A stretch of 64,000 bases of DNA from Streptomyces spinoverrucosus. GTDB taxonomy: Bacteria > Actinomycetota > Actinomycetes > Streptomycetales > Streptomycetaceae. Positions 1 to 10,627 of the stretch are shown piece by piece (position 1 is the first letter of the stretch; each line of letters opens with the position of its first letter). A model generated the notes under the pieces. The model saw only the letters and a list, made by a program, of their open reading frames with translations, was not told where the DNA came from and made no database searches. The position numbers and the translations under genes are program-made. The stretch is from positions 310,001 through 374,000 of the forward strand of contig NZ_JADPZX010000003.1 in NCBI RefSeq assembly GCF_015712165.1, given 5' to 3'.

Positions 1-330
1 CGGGGCGCCCACCGCGACCGCCATCTCGTACAGACGTTCACCGAGGAGCACGACCACAGCGAGCTGAGCGCCTCCGAGTACGCCAACTCCGTCTCCGCCC
101 TGGATACGTGGGTACGCACCGGAAGGAAGCCGACTCCGCGGTCGATCGCGGCGTCCTGCGCGACGTTCGACCGCACCTACGGCACCGGGTGCTTCTACGA
201 CCCGGACTTCCGTCCCTCGCCCTACGCCGCGCGTGTGACACCGCGCCCGGGGGGTCTGAACTGGCCTGCCATGACCGCGAGGCAGGAGAAGGCCTGGAGC
301 CGCATCGAGGGCGTCGGTATAGCCCCCTAG
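1..330 (+). CDS. Secreted-type alpha/beta hydrolase, C-terminal part
   Basis: The reading frame is open from the first base and ends at a TAG at 328-330, giving the last 109 residues of a protein whose start lies outside the window. The segment EEHDHSELSASEY followed by a helix ending in TWVRTGRKPTP matches the region around the catalytic histidine of Streptomyces alpha/beta hydrolases (in relatives AGHC-F-PAE, then a helix with a TGRWP-like ending). The nucleophile and acid lie upstream and cannot be checked. It converges on the alginate-lyase-like gene with only 13 bases between the two stop codons. An esterase acting on the same polysaccharide as its neighbours is possible but is inference. 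Confidence 0.55.
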   Translation, partial: RGAHRDRHLVQTFTEEHDHSELSASEYANSVSALDTWVRTGRKPTPRSIAASCATFDRTYGTGCFYDPDFRPSPYAARVTPRPGGLNWPAMTARQEKAWSRIEGVGIAP

Positions 331-343
331 GGGGCGCGGTGTC

Positions 344-1608
344 TCATCCCGAGATCGAGTCGAGCTGTTCGGCGGCCGGCCGCAGTGGCCACAGGTCCCC
401 TCCCGGCGGTGCCTCCAGCCGCGGGACGGCTTTCCTCGCCGCCGCGTCGCCCGCGTCCGCGGCCGCGCGGACCACGTCGCCGGCCGCGTACCGGTGGAAC
501 TCCAGCTCCGGATGCGGCCAGTCGGCCGCGCCGGTCGCGGCGGGCAGCAGATACCGCACGGCTTGGGCCAGACTCTGGCCGTCGGGGCCGCGGTGCGCCC
601 ACAGGTCCACGCCGACATGGTGGCCGACTGCGGCCAGGCGGGTGTGGGCGACGAGGGCGAAGGCCGAGTAGTGCCAGCTCCTGGTGCGCGCCAGCTCCAG
701 GGGCTGGCCGCTGTCGGCCGCGATCTGGGTGTCGATCCGCTTGGCGGCCGCCTCCCGCACGGTCCTGCGGGCCAGCCCTTCGTCACCGGTCGAGAAGGCG
801 AGGGCGCCGACCAGCATGTCGTAGAAGGTGCCGTGGTTGTTGGTGGCCGCGGCCTCCTGCCTGCCGAACGCGCTGGTGGTCAGCCAGGTGAGGAACGCGG
901 TGTTCCACCGCCTCATGCCGACGCGGTCGCCCTTCGTCCAGCCGGGAGCGCCGGCGTCCAGGATCGCCAGGGCGTCGACGACACTCGTGTACGACTGCGA
1001 GAAGTCGATGATGCCGATCGCTCGTCCGTCGCACTTGCACGGGATGAACTGGGCGTGGCTCAGGTTCGGGTTCATCCGCGTGGCCGGGTCCAGGAACCAG
1101 GTGCGCAGGATCTGCGCGGCCTTCTGCGCGTACCGCCGGTGGCCCGTGTAGTACCAGGCGAGCGCGAGGTCGTACGTCGAGTCGAAGACCTTCTCGACGT
1201 CCTGACGGTCGGTGCCCGAGTCGACCTCGGGGTTGCGTTCCCCGTCACGCTGAACGTACGGGCAGCCCCACGGGTTGTCGGGTGAGGGCGTCGTGGTCGG
1301 CCACCAGTAGGGCGCCTGACTCAGATAGTCGTGCACGTCGCCGCTCGGCGCGGGGCGGGCTTGTCCACGACCGTCCACGGGCCCCGGTCCAGCCACCCGT
1401 CGGCGCGCCGCGTCAGGATCGCGACGGATCGACGCAGTTCGGGGTCGCCGCGCTGGAGGTCGGCCTTCGCCTGCCGGAGCCGGGCGCCGTCGAGGACGGC
1501 GGTCCTGGGTGTCACCAGTGCCGCGCTCGCGGAGGTGGAGGGCACCAACGCGGCCAGGAGGGTCGTGATCAGGGCCAGCACCACGGCCCGCGCAGATGGT
1601 CCAGCCAT
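344..1608 (-). pseudogene. Alginate-lyase-like polysaccharide lyase, frameshifted
   Basis: The start ATG at 1608 opens a signal peptide (hydrophobic VVLALITTLLAALVPSTSASA) and about 85 residues of mature protein. The frame then changes near 1352-1355, where the plus strand has GGGG. From there to the stop at 344 another frame encodes the conserved alginate-lyase fold (PF05426-like): SGDVHDYLSQAPYWWP, NPEVDSGTDR, and the NNHGTFYD helix that carries the catalytic Asn-His of such lyases. Adding one base in the run restores a protein of about 421 residues, normal for the family. It is therefore either a recent pseudogene or a sequencing error over an intact gene. It diverges from the beta-helix gene; both are probably co-regulated with the GH88 gene for uronic polysaccharide breakdown. 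Confidence 0.8.
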
Positions 1609-1628
1609 CGCGCCTCAATTCATGTGAG

Positions 1629-1647
1629 TGAACGAGATTCACGTTCA
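1629..1647. promoter_or_regulatory. Inverted repeat upstream of lyase gene
   Basis: TGAACG (1629-1634) and CGTTCA (1642-1647) form a perfect 6-bp inverted repeat with a 7-bp spacer, 21 bases upstream of the lyase ATG. The position fits an operator or a 5' hairpin of the leftward transcript. No regulator can be assigned from the window. Confidence 0.3.
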
Positions 1648-1774
1648 AGGCTGTGTGAGCGTAGGCCCAGAGGGTATGCAGGGCAACGGGTCGCGTCCAA
1701 GAGGCTGATCTGAGTCGGGGTTCCGTCTGTGGGGTTGACGTGGCCGGGGTGAAGGTCCACGTTATAGCTCGCCC

Positions 1775-1793
1775 GTTGGGAAACTTTCCTAAC
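1775..1793. promoter_or_regulatory. Palindromic operator, GGAAACTTTCC core
   Basis: The 11-bp core GGAAACTTTCC (1779-1789) is a perfect palindrome and extends to 19 bp (1775-1793, GTT...AAC ends) with one mismatched pair. It lies in the 248-bp divergent region between the lyase gene and the beta-helix gene, 64 bases before the latter's start. Palindromes with this GGAAA-N-TTTCC core occur upstream of sugar-hydrolase genes in Streptomyces, so a catabolic repressor site is likely. The repressor is not encoded here. Confidence 0.5.
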
Positions 1794-1856
1794 TCGCAAC
1801 TCGGCACGCCTGGTTGTTCATATAGGTGAACCACCGGATGCGAAGGGAGTCGGCCC

Positions 1857-3548
1857 GTGACGGCAGAACAGCGCCGGGGGAGCGACGCACATGCCGCCAG
1901 AGGCATCACCAGGCGGGGGCTGCTCGCCGGTGCGGCGCTCGCGGCGGCCGGCGGCACGGCTGAGGCCGCGCCCGGAGAGCCGGGGCAAGTCCCCGCCCTC
2001 TGGCGGGAATTCCTGCGCAATCCCTACACCCACCGGCAGATCCCCTACGTCGGCCGCGCGGGCTGCCGCGGGGGAGTCGTGCGCCTGCCCCGCCGCCCGG
2101 TCGTGGCCGACGTCCGCGACCACGGAGCCGTGGCGGACGGCACGGCCGACTCCGCCCCCGCCATCAACCGTGCCATCGCCGCCGCCGCACGGGCCGGCGG
2201 TGGCACGGTCACCATTCCGCCCGGCACCTTCCGCATCGACGACCTGATCCACATCGGCCACTCGAACGTCGTGCTGCGGGGCGCCGGCAGCGGCCGCACC
2301 ACCCTGTACGCGACACGGCACCTCACCGAGCTGATCGGTGCCTACGGGTCCCGGTACGGCGGCGACAAGTCGTCCTGGTCCTGGGCGGGCGGTCTCATCT
2401 GGCTGGCTCCGCAGGCCCGTTGGACCTCGTTGGTGGCGGCGATCAGAGCGAGGGAGTGGCCCTTCGAGGGCTGGACCGGCAACCGGCGGGACGAGTGGCG
2501 TCCCCTCACCCCCGTCGAGCCCGCCCGGCAGGGCTCCTGGACGGTGCGCGTGGCCGACCCTTCACAACTCCGCCCCGGCGGCCTCGTCCTGCTCCGGCTC
2601 TCCGACGACGCCGACCACACACTGCTGGAACACATGGCAGGAGGCGGCCCCGGCCCGGAGGCGTACTTCTGGGACGACAAGACGAAACTGACCTCGTACG
2701 TGCCCTACGAGTGGCCGGTCCGTGTCACCCGCGTCCGCGGCCGTGACATCACCCTCGAACGTCCCCTGCCGCTCGACGTGCGGCCCGAGTGGCAACCGCA
2801 GCTGACCACTCTCGTCACCCCGCTGACAGGGGCGGGCGTCGAGGGCCTGACGCTGGAGGCGGTGGAGACACCCCAGTCCCCGCATCTGCTCGACAAGGGC
2901 TACAACGGCGTCGTCCTGCAGTGTGCCTACGACTGCTGGGTCGACGACGTGACGGTGCGGCACGTCGACAACGGATTCGGCCTGGTCGCCGCCTCGGCGT
3001 GCACCCTGCGCCGCACCCGGGTGGCGGGACGCGGCACCCACCACCCGTACTTCTGCCGGGAGGGATCGCACGACAACCTCGTCGAGGACTTCACCATCGA
3101 GCAGCGCACCACTCCCGCGCCGTCCAACACACAACTGCACGGCATCAACGTCGAAGGCCTGTCCTCCTACAACGTCTGGTCGCGCGGCCGCATGGAGATG
3201 GGCACCTTCGACAGCCATCGCGGCATGCCCTTCGCCAACGTCCGCACCGACATCACGGTCAACAACAACGGCCGCCACGGCGGCGACGCGAGCGCCGGCC
3301 CGCTGTTCGGCGCACGCTTCACCCACTGGAACATCCGCGTCACCAACGGCCGTGCCGGGCTGATGAAGATCGACCGCCTGGCGCCCTGTTCCGCCACGGT
3401 CGGCATCAACAAGGTCGCCGAATTCGACCAGATCGACGTACCGGACTTCACGGGCGAGCTGCACTCCCGCCTGGAGCTGTACGGCACCACGGACGCGGTG
3501 CGCCCACGCAACCTGTACAGCGCCCAACGGGACCTGCCCGCCGTTTGA
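1857..3548 (+). CDS. Tat-exported right-handed beta-helix (pectate-lyase-superfamily) protein
   Basis: The GTG start is preceded by GAAGGGAG at 1842-1849. Residues 16-40 form a Tat signal (ITRRGLLAG followed by an Ala-rich stretch). From about residue 83 the sequence VADVRDHGAVADGTADSAPAIN is the usual entry of Pectate_lyase_3 (PF12708) folds, and the remainder has the irregular short-strand pattern of a beta helix, with conserved histidine-rich turns (GTHHPYFCREGSHDN, then MGTFDSHRGMPFANV). At 563 residues it is full length for the family. Next to an alginate-lyase-like gene and GH88 it is most simply an extracellular polysaccharide lyase or hydrolase acting on uronic-acid polymers; the exact substrate cannot be read from the sequence. 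The GH88 gene follows after 25 bases, so the two are probably one transcript. Confidence 0.75.
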   Translation: MTAEQRRGSDAHAARGITRRGLLAGAALAAAGGTAEAAPGEPGQVPALWREFLRNPYTHRQIPYVGRAGCRGGVVRLPRRPVVADVRDHGAVADGTADSAPAINRAIAAAARAGGGTVTIPPGTFRIDDLIHIGHSNVVLRGAGSGRTTLYATRHLTELIGAYGSRYGGDKSSWSWAGGLIWLAPQARWTSLVAAIRAREWPFEGWTGNRRDEWRPLTPVEPARQGSWTVRVADPSQLRPGGLVLLRLSDDADHTLLEHMAGGGPGPEAYFWDDKTKLTSYVPYEWPVRVTRVRGRDITLERPLPLDVRPEWQPQLTTLVTPLTGAGVEGLTLEAVETPQSPHLLDKGYNGVVLQCAYDCWVDDVTVRHVDNGFGLVAASACTLRRTRVAGRGTHHPYFCREGSHDNLVEDFTIEQRTTPAPSNTQLHGINVEGLSSYNVWSRGRMEMGTFDSHRGMPFANVRTDITVNNNGRHGGDASAGPLFGARFTHWNIRVTNGRAGLMKIDRLAPCSATVGINKVAEFDQIDVPDFTGELHSRLELYGTTDAVRPRNLYSAQRDLPAV

Positions 3549-3573
3549 CCACCAGTTGAGGGAGAAGACAGCC

Positions 3574-4800
3574 ATGAGTCCTACCCGGCGTACTGTCCTT
3601 GCCACAGCGATCGGTACCGCGGCTGCGGTCGGCGCCCCAGTACAGGCCGCCGCCGCTGAAGAAACCCGATCCGAGGCGTCGACCCCGAGCGAACTGCGCG
3701 CGGCGGCCGACTACGCGGTGGAGAAGATCTCCGCGGTCGCGCCGGGCATACGGTCCTTCCCGGTCGGGACGAAGTTCGAGAAGTGGGTGTACTCCCAGAA
3801 CGGCGACTGGGTGGGCGGATTCTGGCCGGGAACGCTGTGGATGGCCCACCTGCACAGCGGAGACGACGCACTGCGCACCCTGGCGCTCGACTCGGCACGG
3901 CGGCTCGCTCCTCGCCAGTACGACACCACCACCCACGACCTCGGCTTCCTCTTCTATCCGTCCTGGGTCACCGCATGGCGTCTGACGGGTGACGAGAGCT
4001 GGCGGGCGGGCGCCATCCGGGCCGCCGACACCCTGATCCGGCGGTACAACCCACGGGGCCGCTTCATCCGGGCGTGGGGTGCGCTGGACGATCCGAACAA
4101 CGCCGGCCGGGTCATCATCGACACCATGATGAACCTCGATCTGCTCGACTTCGCCAGTCGGCAGACGGGCGACGCGAAGTACCTCGACATCGCCGTACAG
4201 CACGCGACGACGACCCAGCGGGTCTTCCTGCGCCCGGACGGCTCGACTCCGCACGTCTTCGACTTCGACGCGGCCACCGGCGCGCCGATCGGTCCGAACA
4301 CCGTTCAGGGCTACAGCGCCACATCGTGCTGGGCTCGTGGACAGGCATGGGGCCTGTACGGGTTCACCACCATGTACCGGCGCACGGGCAACGCCGAGTT
4401 CCTGACCACCGCACGCAGGCTCGCCGACTTCGCGATCGGAGCGTTGAGCGCGGACCACGTACCGGTCTGGGACTACCGCGCGCCCCAGCAGCCCCACGAC
4501 ATCAAGGACGCGTCCGCCGGCGCGATCATGGCATGCGGTCTGCTCGACCTGGCCGCCGCGACGGGCCGGCCCCACTACCGGGACGTGGCGCTACGACTGC
4601 TCTCCGCACTGTCGCGGACCTGCCTGACCAGGAAGTCGCCCCGCGCCGAGGCCGTGGTGGCCCGCTGCACTCGCAACCGACCGGCCGAAGACGGGGTCGA
4701 GATCTCGCTGCCGTACGCCGACTACTACCTGCTGGAGGGCATCCTGCGCGTACTGCGACCCCAGGACGTCGACCGCGCGATCGACCTGTCGACGACCTGA
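3574..4800 (+). CDS. GH88 unsaturated glucuronyl hydrolase
   Basis: ATG at 3574 follows GAGGGAGAAG with good spacing; a 6-codon upstream extension in frame has no ribosome site. The N-terminus (PTRRTVLATAIG) is a twin-arginine signal. The 408-residue protein has the (alpha/alpha)6 hallmarks of GH88: NGDWVGGFWPGTLW carries the first conserved Asp and DPNNAGRVIIDTMMNLDLL the second, the two residues that hydrate the double bond of 4,5-unsaturated uronic acids. The histidine/tryptophan-rich GYSATSCWARGQAW and the final PYADYYLLEGILR are also typical. Such enzymes remove unsaturated uronate from oligosaccharides released by lyases, which fits the two lyase-like neighbours. Export by Tat suggests action outside the cytoplasm. 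Confidence 0.88.
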   Translation: MSPTRRTVLATAIGTAAAVGAPVQAAAAEETRSEASTPSELRAAADYAVEKISAVAPGIRSFPVGTKFEKWVYSQNGDWVGGFWPGTLWMAHLHSGDDALRTLALDSARRLAPRQYDTTTHDLGFLFYPSWVTAWRLTGDESWRAGAIRAADTLIRRYNPRGRFIRAWGALDDPNNAGRVIIDTMMNLDLLDFASRQTGDAKYLDIAVQHATTTQRVFLRPDGSTPHVFDFDAATGAPIGPNTVQGYSATSCWARGQAWGLYGFTTMYRRTGNAEFLTTARRLADFAIGALSADHVPVWDYRAPQQPHDIKDASAGAIMACGLLDLAAATGRPHYRDVALRLLSALSRTCLTRKSPRAEAVVARCTRNRPAEDGVEISLPYADYYLLEGILRVLRPQDVDRAIDLSTT

Positions 4801-4864
4801 CACGTACGCCGACGTCCACTGCCTCTGAAGGACAACAGACACAAGGGACGTAAGTCTGCCGAGG

Positions 4865-5110
4865 ACGGCCTCGAAGCGAACTCCGGCGCGGCGACCTCGT
4901 CCGCGCCGGAGACGACAGCCGGTGCCGAGGTGACCCCCTCCGCGGCGCAGGCGATGGCGAAGGGCGCGCCTTGCGAGTTGCCCACCACAGCCGGGAAACC
5001 GAGCCACCGGCTCATGGCCGCACCCGGACACATCAGAACCGGCACCCCGTCCACCGGGCCCCACTCCGCCCAGCCGAGCAACCGCCCGTCATGATCACAA
5101 TCATGACCGC
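4865..5110 (-). pseudogene. Remnant of alpha/beta hydrolase with missing middle
   Basis: In the otherwise empty 4801-5195 gap the minus strand reads DGRLLGWAEWGPVDG, then VPVLMCPGAAMSRWLGF, and directly on to PAVVGNSQGAPFAIACAA and VVSGADEVAAPEFA. These are the N-terminal strand/oxyanion block and the nucleophile-elbow block (G-N-S-Q-G) of a common Streptomyces alpha/beta hydrolase, in which roughly 50-60 residues normally separate the two. After EFA similarity stops and the frame runs into the antisense of the GH88 gene. No start codon with a ribosome site remains. I read it as an internally deleted, C-terminally truncated relic. The family comparison is from memory and needs an alignment. 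Confidence 0.6.
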
Positions 5111-5195
5111 GGACAGGACCTCTCGCCCCCGACTTTCAACCGAAGATGGGAAGGTGTGAAGGTTCCCCGCTGCTCACAGGAAGAGAATTCTCGGC

Positions 5196-5858
5196 ATGGC
5201 CGTTATCCACCGCACCGTCCTCAAGCCGACCAAGCTTGAACTGCTCGCCTCCTGGCTCCCCTCCCGGCCGTGGTACCACGGCGCGGGCGAACCGCAGTTG
5301 GCCAAGGCCGGCGGCTTCCGGTTGGACGATCCGCAGGGCGAGGTCGGGATCGAGTTCATGGTGGTCACCGACACCTCCGGCGCCCGCCCGGCCACCTACC
5401 TGGTGCCGCTGACCTATCGCGGAGCCCCGCTCGACGGGGCGGACCACGGTCTCGTCGGCACCATGGAGCACGGAGTGCTGGGACGGCGCTGGGCCTACGA
5501 CGGCTGCCACGACCCGGTGCTGGTCGCCCAGTTGCTCGCCCTGATCGAGGGCGACGCCCAGGCCCAGGACCAGAACGCCAGCGACACCCCCGACCGGGAA
5601 GTCGCCCGCTCCTACACCGGTGACGACCCCATCCGCGCGGACCTCGTCGCCACCGCCACCGACGACCGAGAGGGCACCGAACTGCCTGTCGCACACGACA
5701 CGACCCTGCGCCTGCACCGGGTCCTGCGGCCCGCCCCGGACAGCGACTTCGTCGTTCCGCAGGGCGCGACCGGCCATGTCGCCGGGGCCTGGCAGATGCC
5801 GGACGGCACGCGTGCCCGGGGGTTGCTCGCCGTCCTGCACAACGGGCCTCGGTCCTGA
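5196..5858 (+). CDS. Maltokinase N-terminal-cap-like protein
   Basis: 220 residues beginning MAVIHRTVLKPTKLELLASW. The pattern PTKLELLASWLPSRPWY, GFRLDDPQGEVGIEFMVV, YLVPLTYRGAPLDGAD and MEHGVLGRRWAYDGCHDP is that of stand-alone proteins with a maltokinase N-terminal cap domain (Mak_N_cap), often mis-annotated in Streptomyces as 1,4-alpha-glucan branching protein. The kinase domain itself is absent. The role is unknown; a link with maltosyl phosphate or trehalose metabolism is only suggested by the domain name. It is convergent with the permease gene, three bases apart. The ribosome site is weak (AGGAAG, 12 bases from ATG). Confidence 0.75.
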   Translation: MAVIHRTVLKPTKLELLASWLPSRPWYHGAGEPQLAKAGGFRLDDPQGEVGIEFMVVTDTSGARPATYLVPLTYRGAPLDGADHGLVGTMEHGVLGRRWAYDGCHDPVLVAQLLALIEGDAQAQDQNASDTPDREVARSYTGDDPIRADLVATATDDREGTELPVAHDTTLRLHRVLRPAPDSDFVVPQGATGHVAGAWQMPDGTRARGLLAVLHNGPRS

Positions 5859-5861
5859 GCC

Positions 5862-7325
5862 CTAGTTCCCCGGCACAGCGTCGCCGGCGGGTGCGCCGCC
5901 TCGGCCGTAGTGGTGGGTGGTGAACATGTAGAGCAGACCGGTGACCACCACCACCGCGCCGCACAGCAGCACGATCCAGTTCTCGTACCACGGGTCCTGC
6001 GGGTTGCGGGCCCACGAGATGTTGACGATGGCGAAGATGCCGTAGGCCAGCGCCGCGGCGTTCACCACGAGCCCCCAGCGGCCCAGGGTGAACTCTCCCT
6101 GCGGCTGCCACCCCTTGAGCCGGGCACGCAGTGCGGCCAGGACCACCATCTGGAACGAGCCGTAGATACCGAGGATGGCGAACGAGACGATGTTGGTGAG
6201 GGCGTCCTCGGAGACCAGCGAGCCGACTGCGATGAGCAGCGGCACCACGGCGGCCACCAGCAGCGCGTAGCCGGGTACCGCGCGTGCGTGGGAGAACTGC
6301 CGCAGCAGCCGGTGACCGGCGATCATCTCGTCGCGGGCGTAGGAGTAGATGAGCCGCCCGGCGGCGGCCTGGAGGCTGATGGTGCAGGACAGGAAGGAGA
6401 TCAGCACCACGGCCATCACCAGCCGCGCGCCGACCTCGCCCATCGCCTGGTACAGCAGGTTCACCACCGGGTCGGTGTCCTCACCGGAGATGATCGCTTC
6501 GTAGTCCGTGACCGACAGCAGCAGCGACAGGCAGGTGAACGTGGCCGCCGCGCCGCCGATGTAGATGGTGCGGCGCATCGCGCGGGGGATGACGCGGCCG
6601 GGATGGGGGACCTCCTCGGCGGTGTCGCCGCACGCCTCGAAGCCGTAGTACTGGTAGAAGCCGATGATGGCCGCCGCGAGGAACACCGGCAGGTAGGAGC
6701 CGTCTCCTTCGGTGCCGTAGGTGTCGAAGACAACGCCGAGGCCGTGGTGGCGGTGCGTGGCCAGCAGGTAGATGCCGACGACGAGGGCGCCGATGAGTTC
6801 GCCGGCGAAGCCGATGACCGCTGCCGCCGAAAGTGCCTTGGTGCCCGCGTAGTTGATGATGATGGCGACGACGATGAGCGCCGCGGTGCACAGCACGGTG
6901 GTGTGCACGGTGGGGGCGAAGCCGAAGAGGATGGCGATGTAGGGGCCGGCGCCGTAGGCGACGGAGGTGATGGTCACCAGCAGCGCCCACATGTACACCC
7001 AGCCGGTCATCCACGCCCAGCGCTTGCCCCACAGCCGCCGGGCCCAGGGGTAGACACCGCCGGCGATGGGGTACTGGGCGACGACTTCGCCGAACACCAG
7101 CGCGACGAGGAACTGGCCGCAGCCGGCGAGCACGAACGCCCAGATCATCGGCGGTCCGCCGGTGGCGAGCGCGGTGGCGAAGAGGGTGTAGGTGCTCACC
7201 ACCGGCGAGAGGTAGGTGAAGCCGAGGGCGAAGTTGGCCCAGGGCCCCATCTCCTTGCGGAACTCCGAGCCGGGCTCCCCTCCGGGGGCGCCGGCTGCCG
7301 GTGCGGGAGGTTGCGGACCGGTCAC
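5862..7325 (-). CDS. APC-superfamily amino acid/amine permease
   Basis: The GTG at 7325 overlaps the upstream dehydrogenase stop by GTGA, so translation is probably coupled. The 487-residue protein has about 12 hydrophobic segments and the first-helix signature of APC transporters (NFALGFTYLSPVVSTYTLF), followed by GGPPMIWAFVLAGCGQ. Relatives move amino acids, GABA, choline or ethanolamine. As third gene of the betB-betA-permease unit it probably imports choline or a related quaternary amine as substrate for the two oxidising enzymes. That assignment rests on context only; choline uptake in Streptomyces is more often credited to BCCT or ABC systems. Confidence 0.8.
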   Translation of the reverse strand: MTGPQPPAPAAGAPGGEPGSEFRKEMGPWANFALGFTYLSPVVSTYTLFATALATGGPPMIWAFVLAGCGQFLVALVFGEVVAQYPIAGGVYPWARRLWGKRWAWMTGWVYMWALLVTITSVAYGAGPYIAILFGFAPTVHTTVLCTAALIVVAIIINYAGTKALSAAAVIGFAGELIGALVVGIYLLATHRHHGLGVVFDTYGTEGDGSYLPVFLAAAIIGFYQYYGFEACGDTAEEVPHPGRVIPRAMRRTIYIGGAAATFTCLSLLLSVTDYEAIISGEDTDPVVNLLYQAMGEVGARLVMAVVLISFLSCTISLQAAAGRLIYSYARDEMIAGHRLLRQFSHARAVPGYALLVAAVVPLLIAVGSLVSEDALTNIVSFAILGIYGSFQMVVLAALRARLKGWQPQGEFTLGRWGLVVNAAALAYGIFAIVNISWARNPQDPWYENWIVLLCGAVVVVTGLLYMFTTHHYGRGGAPAGDAVPGN

Positions 7326-8893
7326 CGCCCGGCCTCCGGGCCCTCGGGTCCGGGGCGGCCGGTGATCAGGTCGGCGGCGCGTTCGGCGGCGAGCAGGACG
7401 GTCACCATGGGGTTGATGGTGGGCATCGTCGGGAACACCGACGCGTCGACGATCCGCACGCCCTCGACGCCGCGCAGCCTCAACCGGTGGTCGCACACGG
7501 CCATCGGGTCGTCCGGGGCGCCCATGCGGCAGGTGCCCGCCGGGTGGTAGACGGTGTGCGCCGCCCGGCGCCCGTACTCCGACAGGTCGGCGTCGGAGAC
7601 GACGTCCGGGCCGGGCGCGACCTCGCGGACGAGCCAGCCGCGCAGCGGGTCGGTGGCGGCGACCTCGCGGGCGACCTTCAGACCCTCCACGATGGTGCGT
7701 TCGTCGTGCCCGTCGGGGTCGGTGAAGTACCTGAAGTCCAGGGCGGGATGTTCGTCGGGGTCGGCGCTGCGCAGCCACATGCGGCCGGTGGAGCGGGCGC
7801 GCGGCACGTTCGGCGTCATGCACACGCCGTACGTCGGCGCCGGGTAGCCCAGACGCTCGGTGTTGACGGTGAACGGCACCTGGTAGAAGTGGAACATCAG
7901 GTCCGGGCGCGGCTGGCCGGTGTCGAGGCGCAGGAACAGGCCGGCGTCGGAGTCCATCGCGGAGTTGGGCGGCAGCGGTTCGGCGATCTCCCAGACCATC
8001 ACGGACTCGGGGTGGTCCAGCAGGTTCTCTCCTACGCCGGGCAGGTCGGCCCGCACGTCGATGCCCAGCTCGCGCAGGTCGTCGGCCGGTCCGATGCCGG
8101 AGAGCAGCAGCAGGCGCGGGGTGTCGATGGCGCCGGCGCACAGCAGGAGTTCACGCTCGGCGCGCACGGTGGCTGGCTCGCCGTCGGCGCCGCGGACGGC
8201 GACGCGGGTCAGCCGACCCGACTCGTCGGGGAGCAGCTGGTGGGCCCAGGTCTCCAGCAGCAGGGTGAGGTTGGGCCGGTCCAGGACGGGGTGGAGATAG
8301 GCGACGGACGCGGAGGAGCGCAGGTTGCCCTCCGGCTGGTACGCCAGCGAGAAGAAGCCGGTGCCGTCGGCGAAGGGTTCGGCGTTGAAGTCGTCGATGA
8401 CGGGGACGCCGCATGCCCGGGCGGCCGCGGTGACGAAGTCCTTGGCGATGGGATTGCGGTCGGCCTCGGCCACCGGGACGATCTCGGTGCGCAGCCGGTC
8501 GCGGTAGGGGAGGATCGTCGCCGGGTCCCAGCCGTCGCAGCCCCGGCCGACCCAGTCGTCCAGGTCCTGCGGCAGCGGCAGGAAGCTGATCAGCGTGTTG
8601 TGCGAGGAGCAGCCGCCGAGCACGCGGGCCCGCGAGTGCAGGATGTGGGAGTTGCCGTGCGGCTGCTCGGCGGTGGTGTAGCCGTAGTCGAACTCCGAAC
8701 CGAGCAGGTTGATCCAGTTGCGCAGGCGCAGGATGCGCTCGTCGCCGACATCGCTGGGGCCGCCCTCGATGACGCAGACACGGCAGTCGGGGTCCTCGCT
8801 GAGGCGGGCGGCGAGCACGCAGCCGGCCGTGCCGCCGCCGACGATGACGTAGTCGTGGGCGGACTCGGCGCCGTGCGCGGTGGTGGAGGCCAT
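7322..8893 (-). CDS. betA: GMC-family choline dehydrogenase
   Basis: ATG at 8893 has GAAAGG upstream; an ATG 11 codons earlier lacks a site. The 523-residue protein opens with the FAD dinucleotide motif DYVIVGGGTAGCVLAARLSE, carries the GMC signatures RARVLGGCSSHN and GAIDTPRLLLLSGIGP, and ends with the catalytic His region HTVYHPAGTCRMG and a C-terminal VDASVFPTMPTINPMVTV. This is the choline dehydrogenase/oxidase type, which converts choline to betaine aldehyde. Directly downstream of betB (57-base gap) and overlapping the permease gene, it forms an osmoprotectant or choline-catabolic operon. Other GMC alcohol oxidases look similar, so the substrate is inferred from betB. Confidence 0.85.
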   Translation of the reverse strand: MASTTAHGAESAHDYVIVGGGTAGCVLAARLSEDPDCRVCVIEGGPSDVGDERILRLRNWINLLGSEFDYGYTTAEQPHGNSHILHSRARVLGGCSSHNTLISFLPLPQDLDDWVGRGCDGWDPATILPYRDRLRTEIVPVAEADRNPIAKDFVTAAARACGVPVIDDFNAEPFADGTGFFSLAYQPEGNLRSSASVAYLHPVLDRPNLTLLLETWAHQLLPDESGRLTRVAVRGADGEPATVRAERELLLCAGAIDTPRLLLLSGIGPADDLRELGIDVRADLPGVGENLLDHPESVMVWEIAEPLPPNSAMDSDAGLFLRLDTGQPRPDLMFHFYQVPFTVNTERLGYPAPTYGVCMTPNVPRARSTGRMWLRSADPDEHPALDFRYFTDPDGHDERTIVEGLKVAREVAATDPLRGWLVREVAPGPDVVSDADLSEYGRRAAHTVYHPAGTCRMGAPDDPMAVCDHRLRLRGVEGVRIVDASVFPTMPTINPMVTVLLAAERAADLITGRPGPEGPEAGR

Positions 8894-8950
8894 GCGGTGC
8901 CTTTCTTCGGTGGCCGTGTGCGCCACGGGCGGGTGGTGTGCTGCCGCTGA

Positions 8951-10417
<1,467 letters not shown>

Positions 10418-10627
10418 TTCGGGCCTCCTTCGCATCCGGCCGGTGCCGATCGGCTCGACGGTCAGCAACATGGCCCATCGGGCGGACGGCGGCCACGGGG
10501 CACACCGCCGCGCTCGCGTCCAAGTGGCCCAGAGGACCCGGGTGGTCTAGGGAGGTTGGTCCGGGCTGTCGGGTGACTGCTCAGGACAGCGTTGTTGTGC
10601 CGGATACCGGGTGCGGGAAGCGGCGGC

